Assembly (NCBI GenBank): GCA_021234155.1
Contig: JAJEKV010000079.1
Span: 2,383,914 to 2,447,913, forward strand
Origin: Isoetes taiwanensis
Lineage: Eukaryota > Streptophyta > Lycopodiopsida > Isoetales > Isoetaceae
Length of the DNA stretch: 64,000 nt
Reading direction: 5' to 3'
Shown: one piece after another, positions 44,713 to 55,530 of the stretch
Position numbering within the stretch: the stretch's first letter is position 1
Layout of the letters: each line of letters opens with the position of its first letter
Position numbers and translations under genes: made by a program
The notes under the pieces: model-generated
Seen by the model: the letters and a program-made list of their open reading frames with translations, nothing else
The model's database searches: none
Told to the model about the DNA's origin: nothing

Positions 44713-44951
44713 ATCAGATTTCTAACTAACCCTGGTACACAAAGTACATTTTCTAACTTGAATGCCTTTCCTTCAAGATCAAAGAGTTCCAGCATTTCAG
44801 TGTCCTTGACTTCATGCAAGTCTCCATTTCCTAGTTGCACATGCCCTCTTTTTACTTTTCTGCAGTCTTTAAGCAATTTGGCAGAAGAGGTCACTGTCCT
44901 CTCAGCTCCTGAATCTATAATTATCATATTATGATCATTTGCATCATGCAT
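44697..44951 (-). CDS. Copia aspartic protease
   Basis: IIIDSGAERTVTSS contains the D-S-G-A active-site motif of retroelement proteases. NVLCVPGLVRNLISV follows as expected at the protease end, directly before the deletion junction. Confidence 0.85.
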   Translation of the reverse strand: MHDANDHNMIIIDSGAERTVTSSAKLLKDCRKVKRGHVQLGNGDLHEVKDTEMLELFDLEGKAFKLENVLCVPGLVRNLISVCQ

Positions 44952-45031
44952 TAAATGACATAATTCAGCATAACTTACCTCATCATCTTCATTTTGCTCG
45001 TCCTCCTCACCTCAAGTTTCTTGAGTTAAGT

Positions 45032-45226
45032 CTAGGGTAGGATTGTCCTTTGGGTCCCGTTTTCCCTTTTGAGCAAATGTCCCCCTGCTTCCTCTACCCC
45101 TGCCTTTTCCTTTGAAATTTTGACCTCTTGGACGTGAACAATTTGAAGCAAAGTGTCCTTTACCATCACAGTTATAACAAATGATCTCCTTCCCTGCCTT
45201 AGGACACTCAGCCTAACATGGACCAA
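45032..45226 (-). CDS. Gag zinc knuckle of the copia element
   Basis: In the frame offset from the annotated ATG, the minus strand reads CYNCDGKGHFASNC, an exact C-X2-C-X4-H-X4-C knuckle, followed by a G/R/K-rich nucleic-acid-binding tail. Confidence 0.8.
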   Translation of the reverse strand: MVHVRLSVLRQGRRSFVITVMVKDTLLQIVHVQEVKISKEKAGVEEAGGHLLKRENGTQRTILP

Positions 45227-45585
45227 TCTTTTCTCTGCCTGCTTTGGTAAATCCTTTTTTTTTCTTTATGTTTTCCTGTATAAAGCACTTCAATGGACTG
45301 ATCATCTTCCTCTTGACCAATTTGCTTCTGCTCAAACTCTGTTCTTATCATTTGTATTGCATGTTCCTTTGTTCTAGCAATATTTCTTAGCAAAGTGGCC
45401 AGATAAGCATTATGAGACACAACCCTGGAGATAGCTAACAACTGGTATTGTTCATTAACTATTACACCAGCCCCTTCTAAATCAGCAACTATGGAATCAA
45501 ATTTTTCAAAAAACTCTGTTATATTCTCCCTGTCATTTAGCTTTAATTTCCTCAACTGTTTTTCTAAAACATCTTTTAGCTTCAT
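45208..45585 (-). CDS. Copia gag, middle segment
   Basis: Reads MKLKDVLEKQLRKLKLNDRE, EFFEKFDSIVADLEGAG and YLATLLRNIARTKEHAIQMI, typical of the copia gag (UBN2) region that precedes the CCHC knuckle. The knuckle itself lies in a shifted frame, so gag is broken at least twice. Confidence 0.75.
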   Translation of the reverse strand: MKLKDVLEKQLRKLKLNDRENITEFFEKFDSIVADLEGAGVIVNEQYQLLAISRVVSHNAYLATLLRNIARTKEHAIQMIRTEFEQKQIGQEEDDQSIEVLYTGKHKEKKRIYQSRQRKDWSMLG

Positions 45586-45635
45586 AATTTTTTATCGTGT
45601 AAGACCACATTTCACTAGGGCTTAGCCCTCTGAGT

Positions 45636-45983
45636 TTAAGCCTTACAGCAAATAATTGCTTGGGCCTCTTTGATTTTCAGTACCTCATCTATCTGAATGC
45701 TTGAGGTTACTACTGGCACTGCACTCTCTCTTCCCATGCTTGCTTCAGCACTTCCACCAACTGTGGAACCTCCTGTACTTGAGCTTGAACTAGCTCCTCC
45801 TACATTTGTTGATCCTGCACTAGCATTAGCACTAGGACGCCTGGTTGCACTTGGGTCAACCAAATACCACAAGTTCTCAAACTCCAGAACTTCCTGGATA
45901 CTTTGTTTGCAGATTTGGAAAGCACTTTCTCTCTTAAATACTTCAATGGCATTAAGCAAATTTGCTCCAAATCGGCTAGACAT
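45636..45983 (-). CDS. Copia gag, N-terminal segment
   Basis: I take the start at MSSRFGANLLNAIEVFKRES (45983) rather than the upstream ATG that overlaps the primer site. Contains FENLWYLVDPSATRRPSANA and an S/G-rich linker. A frameshift near 45655 separates it from LKLRGLSPSEMWSYT and the middle segment. Confidence 0.65.
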   Translation of the reverse strand: MSSRFGANLLNAIEVFKRESAFQICKQSIQEVLEFENLWYLVDPSATRRPSANASAGSTNVGGASSSSSTGGSTVGGSAEASMGRESAVPVVTSSIQIDEVLKIKEAQAIICCKA

Positions 45984-46006
45984 AGTTGCTTTTCCTTGGA
46001 TCTGTA

Positions 46007-46018
46007 GCTCTGATACCA
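46007..46018 (-). other. Primer-binding site of the copia element
   Basis: The minus strand reads TGGTATCAGAGC two bases from the LTR end; complementary to initiator tRNA-Met. Confidence 0.88.
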
Positions 46019-46019
46019 A

Positions 46020-46736
46020 TGAAGAATTTAAAACAACAGAGAAATAAGTTATGCAAGTCTAGCAATCTATTCAAAGATAAAATTGAATAGGCTATAGGCA
46101 ATATTCATATCAATATTCTCCCATTAACCATTACATTCTCAACTTCAATCAATGAATATACTAGATCAATTTTCAAAATGACTTAGGCATTATCAAAGTT
46201 TTTATCACTATCCACTTTAGAACATGGTCTCCATATCTTTAAGATATTATTCCAAACCTTAGAATTTCTGCAGTTCTTTTACTGTAGCAAAGGCATTGAC
46301 TGAGTTACTGTAGCTCGGTTGACTCGTCTTCAAATGCTGCTACAGTTGATCAGATCTTCCCCCTTTACACCTGCATACACCAATTATTTACCGATAATCT
46401 GTCTATCCTTCTTCATTGTTATTATAGCTCCGGATCCGGCCGCTGAGCCGGACCGATCGAGCTTTCTTTTCCAGTTATTCTAATCTGGAACTTCGAACAA
46501 GTTTTTCCCCTCAATTTATATTTTCGTGTCAATATCTGGCACGTTTACTATTAATAAACCTTGTCACCTTTAGACCATGGTTTAGCCTAACCCTTTTGAA
46601 CTATATGGCCTTCAAATAATATAGGTTAATCAACCCTTAACCACCATGTATCAACCCTTAGCTTTGAGCTATTTTCACACATAGATAATCATCAACTCGA
46701 AGTGCAATGTACCATTATAACATGATCTTTTTAACA
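46020..46736 (-). repeat. 5' LTR of the copia element (717 bp)
   Basis: The minus strand starts TGTTAAAA and ends TTCTTCA. It differs from the 3' LTR by a few substitutions and short indels (ACTG insertion near 46307; CAACAAT/CAAAT near 46615). Confidence 0.92.
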
Positions 46737-46812
46737 TCGTTGCCTCATCTTGCTTGCTCTTTGCCGTTGCTTCTGCAAATGCCATTTCCGTCTCCTGTCT
46801 TCGTCATTAGTC
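46737..46812 (-). repeat. 76-bp flanking duplication, right copy
   Basis: Same exon sequence of relic B as 42949-43024, four mismatches, directly abutting the 5' LTR. Confidence 0.9.
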
Positions 46813-46830
46813 ACTGGATCACAAGAAGCC

Positions 46831-49419
46831 TGAATAAAAAATGGATGGAAGGAAAGAAACGAGATCTCTCTCCCTCGAGAAAGGGGGAATCAACCATGCC
46901 TCGATTCTCGCTAATTTTGAATTTCCCTCTTTCCCTAATACTAAAAAATAGTGCTAATTTGGGTGGACAAAAGGACACTAAAAATGAGACACCGTAAGAT
47001 GCAAGGACCCAGTAGGACATTACCCAATCTTTGTTATCTTCCATATGAGTCTTCCTTGGTCACTCCCTTCTATTCAATGCCACCATGCAAGAATATAAAA
47101 CCACTTTAATCTCAAACTGGACAAGAAAGAGAACAGGTCATTCTGAGTCACTCAAGATTCTAAAGCCTTATATTTACCATCACTTTGAAGTCATCGAAGA
47201 ATGCCCCAGAAGCATCTTTGCTGGAGGTAGAACAGTGTCACATGGCAACGCACTTTCCAATGACATTAAGCTTAGATGCAAAGCGAGTATAACATTCTAA
47301 TCTAATCATTTAAACTGAGAAAGTAACCTAGCAACTTAATCTAAAATTTTGATTGAAACGAAAACTTCTAGAGTCTCCGTGTCATAGATAAAGATATTTG
47401 ATGAACAAGTTGAACTAGAAGTTGCATTATAGAGATACCATAAACAATCTAATCCAAACATTGACCAAATTGTTGAAATCCTATCTCCACAACCAAATCT
47501 TTGGACTTTGAAAAAATTATGAATGGCCAGAATGCCGCACCAATTCAATTTGTGTTTTTAAAGATCAACTCGATTACGAATTTTGCCAGGGGCGGTCATA
47601 ACTTCCTAAGTCAGCATATGAATAGTCTAGAACTTTCTTGAATTTTTATGACCGTAAATGAAATCCAACGATTCTAAGGCTCTCCACGTGCACAAAAATC
47701 CTAGCTGGCTGCAAATGGACAGCCTCAAATTGCTTCAAAGTCTCAATTCATGTTTGTGCAAACGTGCAGAAAAAAATCTCCTCTGCATATTCTAACAAAG
47801 TGGCAGTATATCAAGGTGACAAAATTTCGCAAAATTGGCCATCCCATAAATTGTGGAACATTTCTTTTCGCACCATGGTTACAATGCGAGATAGGCCACC
47901 CCACAATTTAACAAACACTCAATTTCGCACTGTGGTCATGGTGCGATATGCGAAGCAGGCCGATACAAATATAGAACACATACAACTAAATAATACATAA
48001 TATAAGAACTAAAACTTTTTCATTTAAAAACAAGGTGCTGCACGGTTGCCCTCCGTGAGCCGAGAGTGAAATGGCTTAAATCACACTTCAAAGTCATGTT
48101 TTCGAGCATATACTGATATATACTTGGAATATGCCACCCACATGGATGAGGGTAAATATAATATAGCTGGCATAGGATCTGTAAGACCACAAGGAAAGCT
48201 ATACCTCAAAGCCAATCAACTCTCAGTCTCCAGGATGGATGGATGGATGGATGGAGCTAAAAAAAGGTAGCAGTTAAAAGAGCAGCCAAGCCAGTCGAAA
48301 CTTTTGGCATAAGATGAAGTTTAAACTTTTTGTGGCATGCGATGTAGTTCTTGTTTTCCTGGCAGTGGAAATGGCATTAACTATATCTAAAATTTGCCTT
48401 TGAAGTACTTGAAGCAATAATCAAATGCTTCAAGTACTTGGTAGTAGATTGTTCATCTGTGTCAATCATACTATTGTCCAGAAATATTTGGCATCCTAGG
48501 AATTGGTGCCCTAGTGGTGCATCGCTCATCTCTCAATAACCAAAATCTTTTCCTAGCTGTTGTCATCATTGTTGTTATAGATAAGGTATGTCTGGTTGCT
48601 TTTGTGTATCTAAGGTTGTCTGTCTTCATGGAAAAAGGGCAGTGTTCATGTGTAAAATAGAACGTTTTATGGGTAGTGTTTCATATAATTGTTTTTGGGT
48701 TGCCCCTAAGGGGGCAAACCCTTGTTTATGTGGGTTTATGGCATATTATAGGTATATGCCAGTATATGCTTGGAATATGCCTATGACTGCTCAAAACCCC
48801 TTATTGACTGTAAACTCTCGGTCGTTTTTGTTGTTGGGCAGCCACTCTTGAAACCGGCTAACCGACAGGGCACCGCTTCGGGCAACCGGACATAAGCCGG
48901 AAGCGGTGCCATATTCTTCCGGACATGGCAAATCGTTCGTTATTGGAGACTTGTGCATTGTCCGCAGGCGCCGAATAAAAGCGGATAATGGTAGTGCTAA
49001 CAATACAGAGGCTAGTACCATGAGTCATCGCCTCGAATGATATTTTCAATGCACGCTGATATATCTCGAGCTAGCACAAAGTGGATTTGGAGCCTTGATG
49101 TAGTCGCTTGATGTAGCCGTGGACGATGGCGGCCTATCCAAACCAAAGAACACGATCACTCTTGAGCTTATTCAAAAGGTTTGCAGGATTTTTTTTGTTC
49201 TTGGATGCTATAGGTCGGGACCAATCTCAAAATGCGGGGAAAAAAATGAGAAGAAGGAGCGAGTTTACAGCCATAAACCCCGGGATAAACCCCAATCATC
49301 AACTATCTTGGCATTTGGTTGCATTCTGATGTTTTTATTTTATGCGGCATTCTACTCTTGATCAAGTTTCCTTTTTTCTTTTCTTTGGTTCTTTTAGAAA
49401 TAGCTGAATTTTTATGCTG
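46831..49419. other. Spacer without a supported gene
   Basis: No gene recognised. A (GGAT)n run lies at 48233-48253. 'aatttcgca' / 'gcgagataggcc' words repeat at 47822-47965. A hairpin GCACCGCTTC...GAAGCGGTGC lies at 48871-48910. Confidence 0.5.
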
Positions 49420-49838
49420 AATTTTTTAATCTATAACACAAACCATTACATTACACGCATTCAAATTAAATTCCCCCTTAAACCCCCTTTTGTTTGGGTG
49501 CATATTCACACAGGGGGTGACTCCGGGCAACGAGAGCTGTTGGGTAGGCATATTCACCCCTTATTCCTTAATCTACACCGCACACAAAATTCCTCGTTTG
49601 TGGGGTATGGATGTATAGAAATTGTGATACTGTATAACAAGATTTGCAAAATACTATAAGATTTCAAGCAATATACTATATGGTGTTGATTTTGTACATG
49701 CAAAACATAATTATAAGGGCTCTCGCTGCCCTACGTCACCCCCTGTGTGAATATGCACCCAAACAAAAGGGGGTTTAAGGGGGAATTTAATTTGAATGCG
49801 TGTAATGTAATGGTTTGTGTTATAGATTAAAAAAATTT
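49420..49838. mobile_element. Foldback element B (family of element A)
   Basis: The arms 49420-49538 and 49718-49838 are inverted repeats containing 'aaacccccttttgtttgggt' and 'gcatattcacacaggggg'. The ~180-bp centre matches the reverse complement of the centre of element A ('tttgcaaaatactata', 'cctcgtttgtggggtatg'). The right end carries GCCCCTTCGGGGC (49841-49853). Confidence 0.85.
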
Positions 49839-49853
49839 TTTGCCCCTTCGGGG

Positions 49854-51676
49854 CAATGAAAATTGTCTATGAATGTTGTGTACATCGCTATAGGTTCTTG
49901 TGTGTTCCTAGAGACTATATCTCTAAAAGAGTGGTTTCCAACTGAAGAAGAGCAAACAAATCCTGTGAAACCTAAATATTTCAGTCTAAATATTTTGAAA
50001 GGGAATAAAAACATGCCTCAACCATACGCACAACTAATACAAGGCTTGCATTACTATTAAGAAGTCAAATTTTGAAAAAAGGATATAGACCAAGCTAATA
50101 GATAATACACATAATAAATATGTAGGAAAATCTTAGTTAAAGAAACATGTCCAGAAATAAGCATGCATTCAAATTGCAGGCTAAATTCTCAGAACATATC
50201 CAAATGAAATGGATTGTAATGGATACAGATCAAAAGCCTTCATGGCCGAAGATGTGCCCAGAACAGGTTGAAACCAAATAGTCCATGGCAAAGAATAGAT
50301 GCACCAACTGAAATGCCCAAAAAAGATAAGACCCAAGGAAGCCTCTGATTCATAAGTGAAACCAATCTGCAGCTATTAGGTCTTCTTTTCTAGTAGGTCT
50401 TCTTTTCTAGAAAATCCACTGCCTCTTCTGTCTAGCCCTTGCATCATCGAAATTAGCTACCATGGATTGTATCTGAGGTTAAGGAAGCCTCTGTATGAGC
50501 TTGCATGAGCTTGCATGCAAACATTTGCCTAGCGACAACGATTAGAATAAAGCCCAAAGAAACAACGGCTCCATAGATGGCGAACCAAATGAGATATACA
50601 TGAGACAATGGTATGATCTCTGATCTGCAATCAGACTGGAGGTTATGAAGTTCAGAGAGATTAATTGCCACACATTCGTGAGTCCCCGAAAGGCTGCCAG
50701 AATAGTAAAGTCGATTGTGGTCCTCAACAAATGTGACACACGATGCAAACCGATGATCAGCAAAGATGTGAGAAAGATCTGTGAGAATGAAAATGAGGCT
50801 CCACTCTGTATCCAATTTCCAAAAGCAAACATGTTAAGAATCACGTCTTTACCATCAGCAAATCATACCTTACGAGCTGGGTCCACGTTTCACGCAAAAA
50901 AGATAAAGAGCATAATCATCACTCGATTCTATCGTAATAAAGACGTAATTTCTTACGACCACCATATCCTCTCTCCCCCTCCTTTCTTTCTGCTTCAAAT
51001 CCGGCAAGATGCAAAAGCAAAAAAGCAAAAATTAATGTTACCCTATGAACAAAGCTAAGAAATGGCAAGCAACTTAGGCAAGCCTTCCTTTCTGGTAAGT
51101 CCATCCTTCAATGCAATGACGCAAAGCTGATGAAGCTATGGCCCTATTAAACTCTTGTTGTTAAGCTCCAGACTTTGAAGCTCTCGGCCAAATCTCCCGT
51201 GAGTTGCGTGAATGCGCCCCTTGAAGAAATTCAATTTCGAGTTAAGAACCGAGATTCTTCTAAAACCCAAATGTTGGGGAATGGTGCCAGGTAATCTATC
51301 GTTGTGAGCTTCTGCAGCTTGGAAGCTTGAAAAGGGATGTTAATGCCTCAGAATCCCTTAGAGTATACACCCGGATTCGGCTCTATAAGATTAGATACAA
51401 AATCGCCAAGGCACGCATCGGACCGATTGATCCACCCGCATTGATATAGATTACATGCCTTGTGTCGCTGCGGCAAAGAAGCCGATGCAACATCCACTTC
51501 ACATCGATGCCTATTACATGCCCTGCACTACTGCACCAAGCCAGATGCATCATATCTGCCGACCAAGCTATAGGGTTTTTGCGTTTACCCTAGAAAAGAA
51601 CCCTAAAGTTACAGCTTTCGAGCCAGCCTCCACCACACGATTTGCCCCCTTTTCTAAAATCAACGCTGACAAAAGG
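49854..51676. other. Spacer upstream of the GIF exons
   Basis: No exon of GIF found here. 'ctattaggtcttcttttcta' is partly duplicated at 50375-50410. A weak membrane-protein-like frame lies on the minus strand (separate entry). Confidence 0.4.
50453..50815 (-). CDS. Unrecognised exon with one membrane segment
   Basis: 120 codons. Near residues 75-100 it reads YLIWFAIYGAVVSLGFILIV followed by ARQMFACK, a good single membrane helix with a basic cytosolic edge; several cysteines precede it. A possible acceptor site lies near 50782 on the minus strand. Not recognised; could be an exon of a larger gene or chance. Confidence 0.25.
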   Translation of the reverse strand: MDTEWSLIFILTDLSHIFADHRFASCVTFVEDHNRLYYSGSLSGTHECVAINLSELHNLQSDCRSEIIPLSHVYLIWFAIYGAVVSLGFILIVVARQMFACKLMQAHTEASLTSDTIHGS

Positions 51677-51796
51677 GTGCACTCTAGAAATACTATTTAG
51701 TACACCTGGATGAATACGACCACCAAATCATATGAAAACCTTAGAGAAAACAGTACAAAAACAAAAAAAAAACCCCCTGTTATAATGCTACATATT
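51677..51796 (-). repeat. Dispersed repeat, copy 2
   Basis: Reverse-complement match to 16346-16465, ending 75 bp before GIF exon 2. It therefore lies within the GIF intron if exon 1 is upstream. Confidence 0.65.
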
Positions 51797-51871
51797 TAGC
51801 TTTTACTGTTCTCCCTAGGTTTACACGCATTTTTAATCCTAAGCATATGAGATGTGTATGTTTTCCTGCAG

Positions 51872-53361
51872 TATCTGGATGAAAATAAGCAGCTTATCCT
51901 CGCTATTCTTGATAATCAAAATCTTGGGAAGCTCAATGAGTGCGCTCAGTAAGTAATCTATTGTGATTGCATTTTTATGCGGACAACAAGATTTACTATG
52001 GAAATATGCCTTCTTGTTTTTTCTCCTTTAACTCAAGCAAGTTGTACAAAAGGGAAAGAAAGGCTTAGTGGTGTGTGATATAGCTGGGAATCTGCACAAA
52101 GCACCTGCATTGCCATGTATAATTTCCTCAAACTGTGGTGTACTCAGTTCTCAAAGTAGCACAAGTTGCATTTTTAAACCGAAAACACGCAAATTAATCA
52201 AAATCGTCCACATGTTGGCAAGTACTAGCAGTGTCTTTGAATATTTATGTTACGTTCTTAAAGTTGGACATGATCTGAAAATATTGTGTATATTTGGCAT
52301 GTGGTAAAAGTTTTATCTCAGTACTCATATCATGTTAGACTTATGCATATTCATTTTAAATAGAAATAGGGAATAGTCCATCGTGATGATTTTGTGTTGT
52401 CTTGAACAAAGGGGTTGGATGAATGTAGTGTCCCTCTATTATTGTTCTTCTTTTGGCCTCGCTGGTCAGCGTAAAACAACTATGTTCTTGAATGTGGAAC
52501 TAGATGATACATTTTTCTTGGAGTCACTTTGGTAGCACTGTTTTGTAGGTATCAGTTAAAGCTACAGCAAAATTTAATGTATTTGGCTGCAATAGCTGAT
52601 GCTCAACCTCAGGCATCTCTCACTACTGCTCAGGTTTCTTCCGTTTTCACCTTGCTTGCGTTCGCACCTATTATTTGTCTGTTCTTTTATAGCTAGCATA
52701 TTATGGAATAAATGCTTGCGTTTATCTTTCGGAAATGCTTTTGCTGCTTATTGCATTGATAGCAATCTGCATGCTCTACAGGGTGTCAACTAAGTCTGTG
52801 CACTTGTGATCTTGTCCATTTGTCAATGCAGCATTAAACTGCCTTTACGAGACTTTGTATTATGCCAGTACTTGACTTTCTTATGAGGCATGGAACCAGG
52901 TAAATTCTAGTACAATGATGCAGCCCCAACATGCATATATGCAACAACAGCAGCAGATGGTTCAGCAATCAATGCTGGGACAACGGAGTTCTCTTCAGTA
53001 TATGCAGCAACAGCAAAGCGCATTGCATCAGTCTCAACAGCAGCAACAGTTGCCTGTCCAGCAGGGCATGATGGGTGGGCATAATGGAATGCACATGCTA
53101 TCTAGTGAGTCAAATGTCGGTGGCAATGGACCGCCAACCTCTGGAAACTTTCCTGATTTCAGCCGTGGAGGGAATGCTGGTGGTTCAGGTGATGGTCTTC
53201 AAACTAACATTGGACTTGGACAAGAAATGCGTGGTGGAAGCAGAAGCGAGATGGGGGTTTCTGCAGGTGCTGCACCAAGTGATGGAGGCAACTCAGGAGC
53301 ACAAGGAGGAGATGAATCAGAACCATCCTATCTTAAAGCTTCTGAGGAGGATGGGAATTAA
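51872..53361 (+). CDS. GIF: GRF-interacting factor (GIF/AN3, SSXT family), exons 2-4
   Basis: Transcriptional co-activator that binds growth-regulating factors and SWI/SNF remodelers in the nucleus to promote cell proliferation in leaves and meristems. Exon 2 (51872-51948) encodes YLDENKQLILAILDNQ and KLNECA; exon 3 (52549-52633) encodes LQQNLMYLAAIADAQPQ; together these are the SNH/SSXT helix region. Exon 4 (52900-53361) gives a Gln/Met-rich stretch, then a Gly/Ser-rich tail ending SYLKASEEDGN-stop, as in plant GIFs. Junctions CA|GTAAGT, TAG|G, CAG|GTTTCT and CAG|GTAAAT keep the frame. The first exon (start Met through the residues before YLDEN) was not found, so the record is 5'-partial: a long first intron or a truncated copy. 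Exons 2-4 carry no frame break. Confidence 0.93.
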
Positions 53362-53720
53362 GGATGTTCTAACTTTGGTCATTGTGACAGATTTACTTCA
53401 TTGTATTACGAAACCAAATTCTATGCATGGTCAGGGCAGCTTGCACATTTTACTAGAATCATGGGCTGCTATGGCAGTGTATCTTTGTAACTGTTCTCTT
53501 GTTCCAGTTTGTAGCTACTGGAGCTTGTTGGGTCAGCATGCTCGTTAGGTCCTTTGTTGTGCCTTAACCATACCAGCCCACAGCTCCGGTTTCTTCTGTA
53601 CAAAAGCTAATTATTAATGTTGAAGTGGCCGTGGCCTAATTATGGATATGAGATTTTATAGGCTTTCCTCATCAATGCCCTAAACAACGACCATGAACCA
53701 GAAAAAAAAGAAGCTCATCT

Positions 53721-53726
53721 AATAAA
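53721..53726 (+). terminator. Possible GIF polyadenylation signal
   Basis: AATAAA 360 bp after the GIF stop. Plausible but unsupported by other evidence. Confidence 0.3.
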
Positions 53727-53818
53727 TATTACAAAAGGACCACAGAATATACGTTGGCAAATCAGGCAATATGTTTGTTAATTTATAGTTCATATATATA
53801 ATATTACATTACACTGAA

Positions 53819-54121
53819 TTACATGCCAAGAGCTCCAAAAATTATGCCATCAAAGAGATTGATATTAATAATTGGTATTCGGTAATCAATGTTTGCTCTT
53901 ATTACCAAATCTTGTATCTTTGAGAATATGTAAAAACTATATGAAATGTGATTGAAGGGAACGATGGCCCACACTTCCTGAAAATGCCACCAAAGAACTC
54001 CGGGGCCCAAGGAAGCGCAGAAGATGACTTCAAAGAAGTATGGAAATGCAAGTACAAAAAGAATCCAAACCAACAAAGGAAAATTTTCAGGCATAAATGA
54101 CAAAGATATGCATTTAAACAC
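53819..54121 (-). CDS. Unrecognised hydrophobic 100-codon frame
   Basis: Contains PLLVWILFVLAFPYFFEVIF, a strong membrane-segment pattern, then a W/F/I-rich region ending FDGIIFGALGM. No initiation context or family recognised; could be an exon or chance in AT-rich DNA. Confidence 0.2.
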   Translation of the reverse strand: MFKCISLSFMPENFPLLVWILFVLAFPYFFEVIFCASLGPGVLWWHFQEVWAIVPFNHISYSFYIFSKIQDLVIRANIDYRIPIININLFDGIIFGALGM

Positions 54122-55530
54122 TGAACGCCTGATTGGAATCTTTTGTAAGAGTCCCTAATATGGGTGGTGAATTTCTTCCACTCAGAACTACATTGCTTTT
54201 AGTCACACCCCATCGCCACCGCGTTAACAACATGAAGATTCATGTTGAGGAAATGCGTGCAATTCACCGAAGAGGTGCAAGTTCATTCCTTGAAAATCTA
54301 TCCTCATCATAAAAGCTTGCTCAAACAACTCTGCCACCAAAGAAACGTCCACCTAGATCCACAAGACCCTTCGTAGCCTGCTCCGCATGATCAAATAATA
54401 TAAAAAATCCTCACAGCGGCTTAGTAGGTGGGTAGTCCGTTCCGTTATTTCAAAAATAAGCACACGCGAGTTCTTGTGCCATACTTTGCACACTCGATGC
54501 AACTTCATCTTCGAGTTCATCATCCACCTCACCGGACCAGCCCTGAAATAACAAATGGTAACAATAAATTTGAGCACCTATAGTCCACATATAAGCTAAA
54601 TTTTACTCAGAATATGTCAATGCAAAAACATGAGCAGAATTAAGACGTTGTCCTACATTAGCTTACTTCTTATTATGGTTCTAGCTATTACCTTGTGGAG
54701 GTGATGAAAAGCATGCGTCATAACCAATACCTTAGCCTGCCTGCCCTTGAAAGGCTATCCCAAATCATTTAACCTTAGCTCGCCTTTGCTTTTCCCAATT
54801 CAAGATTATGAACAATATCCAATTTATTTATAAATACTTCTTAATATCATCACCCTTCCGATATTATAAAATGCGATTTTCATCTCTAAGAAGACACTAT
54901 CCTAGTAGCTAAAGTTATTTATAGCAGGGACTGAAAATCCTCGTGTCACCGCCCAAATCGGTTCCCCGCATACTATAAATAGTGATAATTTCACTACTGT
55001 GAAGGTATGATCATTTTTTTTTTAATGGGGAAGGGATCCATCGGTACGTATGTTTCATTCGGATGCTTGGTGCTTAAACGACCTTTGCACTTCGGATGCA
55101 CATGAATCGATGTTCTTTACTTAGGTTTTGGTGGTCGGGGATGGATAGCCGATGTTGTTTTTCACAACCTTGGTTCATCCGCCTATACAAAGTGGTTTTC
55201 ATGGTTTACCTATGCCATACCGTGGTTATCCTAAGATGCCAAGGAGAGGATAGCAAGGCTTGTTTGTTGGAAAATTTTCACAAAAATGCTTGAAAGAATT
55301 ATGAGGCAAATTGATCCAAACAAGATGATGTGATACAAACTACTCCATAACAGGTTCGAAATCTTTGTCAAAGGATTATGTTGCATTACTATTTTTGAGA
55401 TGATGCATACACCCATCATTTCTTCTCCAAGAATCTAAATCTTGTTGTGCTTATATAACTAAATGTCTATGTAAGTGCATTTTTTTTTTCTTCGTGGTGT
55501 CATAAAAATGCATTGTCCATTTGTCTGCAG
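54122..55530. other. Spacer
   Basis: No earlier exon of the sulfate transporter found. AT-rich with a T run at 55013. Confidence 0.4.

Larger units (their letters stand above)
43025..46736 (-). mobile_element. Ty1/copia retrotransposon, internally deleted
   Basis: Minus orientation: 5' LTR 46736-46020, primer site for initiator tRNA-Met (46018-46007), gag, zinc knuckle, protease, then the C-terminal half of reverse transcriptase, RNase H, and 3' LTR 43733-43025. Integrase and the N-terminal part of RT are missing: protease sequence ..RNLISVCQ is followed at once by RT sequence NDGNLYKFQKG near 44705. The order PR-(INT)-RT-RH is that of copia. Non-autonomous. Confidence 0.92.
41560..46830 (-). 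pseudogene. Transposase-like gene B, interrupted by a copia element
   Basis: Minus-strand pieces match the order of gene A: DEDRRRKWHLQKQRQRASKM (46.8 kb, and again at 42.98 kb), NENLDWSIGHSKKQLQHAAP (42739-42960), ALWALGGRKKRKDSLSQEVI and HPTHYFDVSQ (42.4-42.56 kb), then TKFFTSFKQDNPDVQIKQRA and FEKLKPYFVVKL (41.78-41.85 kb), then a Cys pair CTCECKICDH (~41.66 kb). Gene A has the same FxxxNPD/HPD...RxFExLKPxFV block and Cys cluster. The catalytic-looking core (SDGC..QFK) is not present, so this is a 5' relic. A copia element lies in its exon at 43025-46736. Confidence 0.65.

Noticed and set aside
49420-49853. Helitron end (hairpin near a terminus)
   Set aside because: Long inverted arms are not a Helitron trait, and the bases after the hairpin do not consistently give CTRR.
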